Source of the DNA: Saccharicrinis aurantiacus | GTDB lineage: Bacteria; Bacteroidota; Bacteroidia; Bacteroidales; Marinilabiliaceae | NCBI RefSeq assembly: GCF_001660705.2 | Contig: NZ_LYBV02000035.1 | Coordinates: 62,001-126,000, forward strand | Length of the DNA: 64,000 bases | Direction: 5' to 3' | Shown here: positions 60,270 through 64,000 of the stretch, piece by piece | Layout of the letters: every line of letters begins with the position of its first letter | How positions within the stretch are numbered: position 1 is the stretch's first letter | The notes under the pieces: generated by a model | Told to the model about the DNA's origin: nothing | Databases searched by the model: none | What the model saw: the letters and a program-made list of their open reading frames with translations, nothing else | Program-made: the position numbers and the translations under genes

Positions 60270-60299
60270 AGCTTTTCATTCCGTTTAGAATGAAAAGCT
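60270..60299. repeat. Perfect 12-bp hairpin in the intergenic region
   Basis: AGCTTTTCATTC (60270-60281) is the exact complement of GAATGAAAAGCT (60288-60299) with a 6-nt loop. It lies between the LRR gene and the left end of candidate cassette 3. It has no T tract. It may be the apex of a folded recombination site or a transcript hairpin. Confidence 0.6.
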
Positions 60300-60365
60300 T
60301 TGGCGGAACCGTTTTCGCCTAAACAGCCCTCAGGTCAAACCGTTCCACATTGATTATTCCTATTT

Positions 60366-61028
60366 GTTGCCAGTAGTTATTACTTTATATCAATAGATAC
60401 TCAACTCGTTTAACTTTATGATCTAAACCAAAGAAAACAACTAACTCATAATGATCTAAAAATGCATAATTATCTGGATCTGGTGCAAAATAACAATAAG
60501 TATTCTTAGTCCAACAATTCTCCTTAAATCCTATGCCTAAGTACTTCTCAACTTCTTTCTTTGTTTTTCCAATAAGCAGTTCGCTAGATATCAAGTCATT
60601 TACCATTCTGTATCTTATGCTTTTATTTTCACACCATTTTATAGGCTCAAAAGTCTTTGAACGCCATATTGGAGCAAAAACCCCAATGTATAGTAAAATA
60701 AATATTGATGTATAAAGAGATGGCATTAAGATAACTGCTAAGTAATTTAAAAGTCTAGGATATTTAAAGTTGAACTTTTTAATTATTTTTCGATAATAAA
60801 AGAAAGATGGCATCAACAAAAGAACCTGTATTACAACAAGTATTACTATACTATTAAGCATCATATTTATAATATATAATTTGTTTTCTTATTCAAAAGC
60901 TTCAAAAGCTATTACCGCACAATACAAATAATTGGTCACCTTCAACATCCACTATAAACAGCCAAATTAAATTAATTAATGCTTCAAATTAATTATACAG
61001 GAAGACTATAGCACTAATTACTGGCAAC
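60366..61028 (-). mobile_element. Candidate gene cassette 3 (BamE-like gene with matched inverted ends)
   Basis: Left end GTTGCCAGTAGTTA (60366-60379) and right end TAATTACTGGCAAC (61015-61028) are reverse complements at 13 of 14 positions, the best match of the four. The end sequence is quite different from that of the other cassettes (TACCGCC, ATGCCCA), but its two halves agree with each other. The right end opens the second type B repeat. The left end here is not next to an intron-like domain V-VI. Confidence 0.55.
60385..60864 (-). CDS. Membrane protein with BamE/SmpA-like C-terminal domain
   Basis: A 159-residue protein. Two hydrophobic segments occur at about 6-22 and 42-68. The C-terminal 70 residues contain LLIGKTKKEVEKYLGIGF and then YELVVFFGLDHKVKRVEYLLI, the helix-strand pattern of the small BamE/SmpA fold. 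The cysteine pair ENCWTKNTYC may form a disulfide. Members are often outer-membrane-related, but here the domain hangs on a double membrane anchor. No function is assigned. It lies alone in candidate cassette 3. Confidence 0.6.
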   Translation of the reverse strand: MMLNSIVILVVIQVLLLMPSFFYYRKIIKKFNFKYPRLLNYLAVILMPSLYTSIFILLYIGVFAPIWRSKTFEPIKWCENKSIRYRMVNDLISSELLIGKTKKEVEKYLGIGFKENCWTKNTYCYFAPDPDNYAFLDHYELVVFFGLDHKVKRVEYLLI

Positions 61029-61408
61029 TAAGATGTATCCCATCAAATGTGTAATTACATCTTTATGGTTACTATTTTTTTACTCCACGAAAATATAAAA
61101 ACTAATGGTTTATGTTTACTATGTTACCCTATTGTTTTCAGTTTTGTGCTAAGCTGTAGTGTTTTAATGTTGAATTGGTATTGTGAGTAACGAATAAATA
61201 CAAGCATTTTAAACGTAGCAAAGTTAAAGCTATAAGTTGCTTAAGGCGTGTTTGTGCCTGTTATCCAAAGCTATTTTATCATTGGATATTAGCTTATCAC
61301 TTGACCTAGAGTAGTAATTTGACTGATGATAAGAGCCGTATGAATTGAGAAGTTCAAGTACGTTGTTGTGAGAGGAGTAGGGGTGAAATTCCCCTGGCTT
61401 ACTCGGAT
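61015..61408 (+). repeat. Accessory repeat, type B, copy 2 with domains V-VI
   Basis: It begins TAATTACTGGCAACTAAGAT then GTATCCCATCAAATG and runs to CTTACTCGGAT. Most of it is nearly identical to the copy at 57673 (TTTACTATGTTACCCTATTG, GTGCTAAGCTGTAGTG, CTATAAGTTGCTTAAGGCG). Domain V-like sequence from 61333: GAGCCGTATGAATTGAGAAG then TTCAAGTACGTTG, a slightly degraded stem compared with copy 1. Domain VI-like arms GGGG and CCCC with GAGTA and TACTC. HepT gene stop lies 13 bp further. Confidence 0.7.
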
Positions 61409-61421
61409 GGGCATTGGGCTT

Positions 61422-61754
61422 TTATTTCAATAGACTATCAACTTCTTCTTTTAACATAGGAAGAGATCTATTTACAATTAACCAAATAATATCCTCAGAA
61501 ACACTGTCATATCCATGGATAATACGATTTCTAGTATCCACAATTTTTCTTGAATTGGTAATTGGGAAATCAGGTTCTAATTTCAAGATTCTATTCAATG
61601 CTTCACCAATTATTTCAAGATTACGCTCAATAGCTTTTCTAGTTTTCAAATCTTTCTGAAATTCAAAGAAATTTCTTTTCTCAGGTAGGAAATCATAAAT
61701 TTCTTGAATAGAACGCTGTATGTCTTCTAACCACGTACAAATTTCAGGCTTCAT
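61422..61754 (-). CDS. HepT-like HEPN ribonuclease toxin
   Basis: A 110-residue HEPN-domain protein. The catalytic motif R-x4-H-x-Y is complete: Arg75, His80, Tyr82 in DTRNRIIHGYD. LEIIGEALNRILKLEPDFP and PMLKEEVDSLL are family-typical. HepT toxins cut RNA (tRNA in the studied case) and are neutralised by the cognate MntA, which AMPylates the tyrosine. The gene overlaps its antitoxin gene by 11 bp. Length is normal. Confidence 0.93.
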   Translation of the reverse strand: MKPEICTWLEDIQRSIQEIYDFLPEKRNFFEFQKDLKTRKAIERNLEIIGEALNRILKLEPDFPITNSRKIVDTRNRIIHGYDSVSEDIIWLIVNRSLPMLKEEVDSLLK

Positions 61755-62043
61755 ATAATTTGAATTTTGAGCGTTCTATATTATTTCTGAGATGAGAGTT
61801 TTTAATACCCTTTTCTTCCAGTAAATCAATTGGTTTGTCAACTAGTTCTTGTAATTTAAATTTAAAGTCAAAATAATTTTCAGCATAATCAAGTGGGTCT
61901 TTCGAGTTAATGTCAATAACTAAATCAATATCGCTATCTAGCCCAAATTTATCAGTCAATACTGATCCAAAAGCATATAAAGTTTTTACATTATGCTTCT
62001 TACACAAGTATTTTATTTCTTTAATATATTGATCTAAATACAT
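61744..62043 (-). CDS. MntA-like minimal nucleotidyltransferase antitoxin
   Basis: A 99-residue protein from ATG 62043; an upstream TTG at 62082 is unlikely. The nucleotidyltransferase motif G-S-x10-D-x-D is intact: Gly26, Ser27, Asp38, Asp40 in AFGSVLTDKFGLDSDIDLVID. It should neutralise the HepT toxin by transferring AMP to it. The gene is first in the pair and overlaps hepT by 11 bp, which ensures coupled translation. Confidence 0.93.
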   Translation of the reverse strand: MYLDQYIKEIKYLCKKHNVKTLYAFGSVLTDKFGLDSDIDLVIDINSKDPLDYAENYFDFKFKLQELVDKPIDLLEEKGIKNSHLRNNIERSKFKLYEA

Positions 62044-62114
62044 AAAAATTCTTTTTCCCAAAGATATAAAATACATTCTCAAAATTACTGATAGAATCTG
62101 TAAATCTTGGCCTT

Positions 62115-62280
62115 ATGCCCAACTAATATGTATCCCACCAGATGTGTTATTACATCTTTATACTTACTATTGTTATGCTCCACGAAAATATAAAAATTAA
62201 TAGTTTATGTTTACTATGTTACCCTAGTGTTTTCAGTTCTGTGCTAAGCTGTAGTGTTTTAATGTTGAATTGGTATTTTT
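62115..62280 (+). repeat. Accessory repeat, type B, partial copy 3 (5' half only)
   Basis: It begins ATGCCCAACTAATATGTATC and continues through ATTACATCTTTA, CTCCACGAAAATATAAAAAT, TATGTTACCCTAGTGTTTTC and GTGCTAAGCTGTAGTG to TTTTAATGTTGAATTGGTAT. It lacks the second half and domains V-VI. It ends about where the terminator before the SulP gene begins. Confidence 0.75.
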
Positions 62281-62288
62281 GTAAACAA

Positions 62289-62326
62289 CAAAGCCGCATT
62301 TTTTAAGTGCGGCTTTGTTATTTTAT
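62289..62326 (-). terminator. Terminator of the SulP gene
   Basis: AAAGCCGCA pairs with TGCGGCTTT around ttttttaag, with T and A tracts on both sides, so it works in both directions. It follows the minus-strand SulP gene. Confidence 0.85.
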
Positions 62327-62339
62327 GTGTTATTGATTT

Positions 62340-63983
62340 TTACTCAAACTTACTAGGGTTTGCAGCAACATAATAACGCGGATCGTCAATATCTCTAACA
62401 ATGCGTTTATCTAAGCCAGCATCAGCTTTTAGTAAAAGCTTAATACAGTCTTCACTCAAATGCTTTAAAGTAACGTATTTGTTGGCAGCCTTATATTTAT
62501 CTATGATGTTTGTAATAGCTTCCACACCCGAAACATCAGAAACTCTTGATTCAAGAAAGTCAATTTCTATAGAACTAGGGTCAGCTTTAATATCGAATTT
62601 CTCATTAAACTCTTTTGTTGAACCAAAGAATAATGGACCCCAAATTTCGTAAATGGCCTTGTCTTCTTCATCTATTCTACGCTTGCGAGCACTAATGCGT
62701 TTAGCACTCTGCCACGAGAATACAAGAGCAGAAATAATTACCCCAACAAAAACAGCAATAGCTAAATCAAATACTACAGTAACAACCGATACTACAACTA
62801 ATACAACCGCATCGCCAATTGGTATTTTATTTAAAATACGTAAACTCGACCATGCAAAGGTTTCAATTACCATAACAAACATAACACCTACTAATGCAGC
62901 AATTGGCACTTGTTCAATGTATTTATCTGCAAACAGGATGAAAAATAATAGGGTAACCGCCATGGTAACGCCCGATAAACGACCTCTACCACCCGAGTTA
63001 ATATTAATAATGGTTTGGCCAATCATACCACAACCACCAGTTCCACCAAATAAACCACTAAGCATATTTCCTGCACCTTGCGCAATACATTCGCGGTTTC
63101 CGTTACCTCTGGTTTCGGTTAATTCATCAACTAAGTTCATGGTCATTAACGACTCAATTAAACCAACAGAAGCAGCCAAGAAAGAATAGGGTAGTATAAA
63201 CTTTAAGGTATCCCAATTAAACGGAAGGTTTGCCCATAAGTCGGTATTTGGAGTTGGGAATTTACCTTTTAAACCTTCGCCACCACCTTCTCTGATATAA
63301 GAACCAACGGTTGAAACATCTAAATCGGCAAAAATAACGATTAAAGTAGTAATAATAATGGCAGTAAGTGCTGCAGGTAATTTCTTGGTAGCCTTAGGTA
63401 ATAAGTAAATAACTGCCATAGCAAATAATACCAAGCCAATCATGGTGTACAGTTCTGGTCCGTGCATCCACACATCGGCATAGGTTTTTAATCCATCAGC
63501 AGCAACTTCTAAATGTTTGTGGGTAAACATTTTTATCTGTGCCCAAAAAATAACAATGGCCAAACCATTCACAAACCCTAACATTACAGGATGTGGTATT
63601 AGTCGGATAAACTTACCTAACTTAAATACTCCTGATACAATTTGTATAATTCCCATTAGCACAACGGCAGCCAATAGATAAAAATAACCCATGTTCTCAA
63701 TAGGTACTTCCATTGCCATTCCGCGCGCGTGACCTTCGGAAATAAGGTGTACAAAAATTACGGCTACAGCTCCAGCAGCTCCTGAAATCAATCCAGGTCT
63801 ACCGCCAAATAGCGCTGATATTAAACCAATAATAAATGCACCCGATAGTGCCACTAATGGATCAATCCTGGCAACAAAGGCAAATGCTACAACTTCAGGA
63901 ATCATGGCTAATGAAACGGTAATTCCAGCAAGTACCTCATTTTTCACATTAGCTTTAGTAGCTAAGTTTTCTAAAAATCTCAT
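62340..63983 (-). CDS. SulP-family inorganic anion transporter
   Basis: A 547-residue inner-membrane transporter with about 12-14 transmembrane helices (roughly 15-410), followed by a cytoplasmic STAS domain (about 440-535). Landmarks are EVLAGITVSLAMIPEVVAFAFVARIDPLVALSGAFIIGLISALFGGRPGLISGAAGAVAVIF, FVNGLAIVIFWAQIK, ESLMTMNLVDELTETRGNGNRECIAQGAGNMLSGLFGGTGGCGMIGQTIINI. SulP proteins carry sulfate, bicarbonate or other anions; the substrate cannot be told here, though marine homologues are often bicarbonate carriers. The gene is complete within the window, with its start about 20 bp from the edge. Confidence 0.94.
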   Translation of the reverse strand: MRFLENLATKANVKNEVLAGITVSLAMIPEVVAFAFVARIDPLVALSGAFIIGLISALFGGRPGLISGAAGAVAVIFVHLISEGHARGMAMEVPIENMGYFYLLAAVVLMGIIQIVSGVFKLGKFIRLIPHPVMLGFVNGLAIVIFWAQIKMFTHKHLEVAADGLKTYADVWMHGPELYTMIGLVLFAMAVIYLLPKATKKLPAALTAIIITTLIVIFADLDVSTVGSYIREGGGEGLKGKFPTPNTDLWANLPFNWDTLKFILPYSFLAASVGLIESLMTMNLVDELTETRGNGNRECIAQGAGNMLSGLFGGTGGCGMIGQTIININSGGRGRLSGVTMAVTLLFFILFADKYIEQVPIAALVGVMFVMVIETFAWSSLRILNKIPIGDAVVLVVVSVVTVVFDLAIAVFVGVIISALVFSWQSAKRISARKRRIDEEDKAIYEIWGPLFFGSTKEFNEKFDIKADPSSIEIDFLESRVSDVSGVEAITNIIDKYKAANKYVTLKHLSEDCIKLLLKADAGLDKRIVRDIDDPRYYVAANPSKFE

Positions 63984-64000
63984 ATTATAATTTATTTTAT

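Larger units (their letters stand above)
61406..62123 (-). mobile_element. Candidate gene cassette 4 (HepT/MNT pair with matched inverted ends)
   Basis: Left end GATGGGCAT (61406-61414) and right end ATGCCCAAC (62115-62123) are reverse complements at 8 of 9 positions. The right end read on the minus strand is GTTGGGC, which fits the integron core-site consensus GTTRRRY exactly. Toxin-antitoxin pairs are common cargo of integron cassettes, which agrees with the proposal. Confidence 0.5.

Noticed and set aside
56389-62280. The right-hand repeats as insertion sequences
   Set aside because: No transposase frame, no terminal inverted repeats common to all copies, and the ends differ from unit to unit.
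62653-63189. 178-codon open frame opposite the SulP gene
   Set aside because: It is a threonine- and asparagine-rich antisense frame of a clear membrane-protein gene; such frames arise from the codon use of the sense strand.

Overview
The window looks like chromosomal DNA of a member of the Bacteroidota, probably a marine or sediment Bacteroidales/Marinilabiliales-type lineage; the lineage is inference. The support is a strongly AT-rich base composition, promoters of the TTG ... TAnnTTTG type instead of E. coli-type boxes, and almost no Shine-Dalgarno sites. It also carries type IX secretion genes (PorP/SprF, gliding-type and type A C-terminal sorting domains), a SusC-like TonB receptor with a carboxypeptidase-regulatory domain, surface lipoproteins, a GH110 galactosidase and a Bacteroidota-specific HU-like DUF4469 protein. 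No rRNA, tRNA, CRISPR array, transposase, integrase or reverse transcriptase was seen.

Layout. (1) 0.4-7.2 kb: a di-haem cytochrome c peroxidase, then an accessory stretch of minus-strand genes (NTF2-like protein, a frameshifted SDR, a small outer-membrane-type protein, a lipoprotein, a thioredoxin-domain protein) separated by related intergenic repeats. (2) 7.2-13.2 kb: MscS channel, TPR protein, an orphan XylF-like sugar-binding lipoprotein, and a GH110 alpha-galactosidase. (3) 13.6-24.9 kb: housekeeping and vitamin genes. These are a MalY-type C-S lyase, an EamA exporter, pyrBI behind a probable leader-peptide attenuator, a flavin reductase, a cobalamin riboswitch controlling btuF-btuC-btuD, an FKBP isomerase, a glutathione peroxidase and a photolyase. 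(4) 24.9-31.7 kb: a large ABCG-like transporter, a DPP IV peptidase and lipoproteins. (5) 31.8-39.4 kb: a type IX secretion module of sorting-domain protein, PorP/SprF, a TPR/PD40 protein and a 1313-residue cargo protein. (6) 39.6-48.6 kb: two ECF sigma factors, free methionine-R-sulfoxide reductase, a NifX-like protein with a Cys-rich tail, threonine aldolase, a TraB-like protein, a BamA-like barrel and a hexose-6-phosphate mutarotase. (7) 49-54.9 kb: TonB receptor, beta-helix surface lipoprotein and purple acid phosphatase, which read as one nutrient-acquisition locus. (8) 55.5-62.3 kb: a second accessory stretch with a DUF4469 protein, AbiH, a DUF4386 membrane protein, a Crp/Fnr regulator, a leucine-rich-repeat protein, a BamE-like protein and a HepT/MNT toxin-antitoxin pair, again separated by the repeats. 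(9) A SulP anion transporter closes the window.

The most interesting feature is the repeat system of the two accessory stretches. Each unit begins with a shared motif (AACTAARATGTATCCCATC) and, in the fuller copies, ends in a sequence that folds like domains V and VI of a group II intron, with no intron-encoded protein. Minus-strand genes lie directly behind the intron-like 3' ends, always in the opposite orientation to them. Four of these gene units have ends that are reverse complements of each other, and the end sequence differs from one unit to the next. That is the signature expected of integron-type cassettes, where the two halves of a folded recombination site must pair. The combination resembles group IIC-attC introns sitting in cassette recombination sites, but reduced to ORF-less relics and found at two loci about 50 kb apart.
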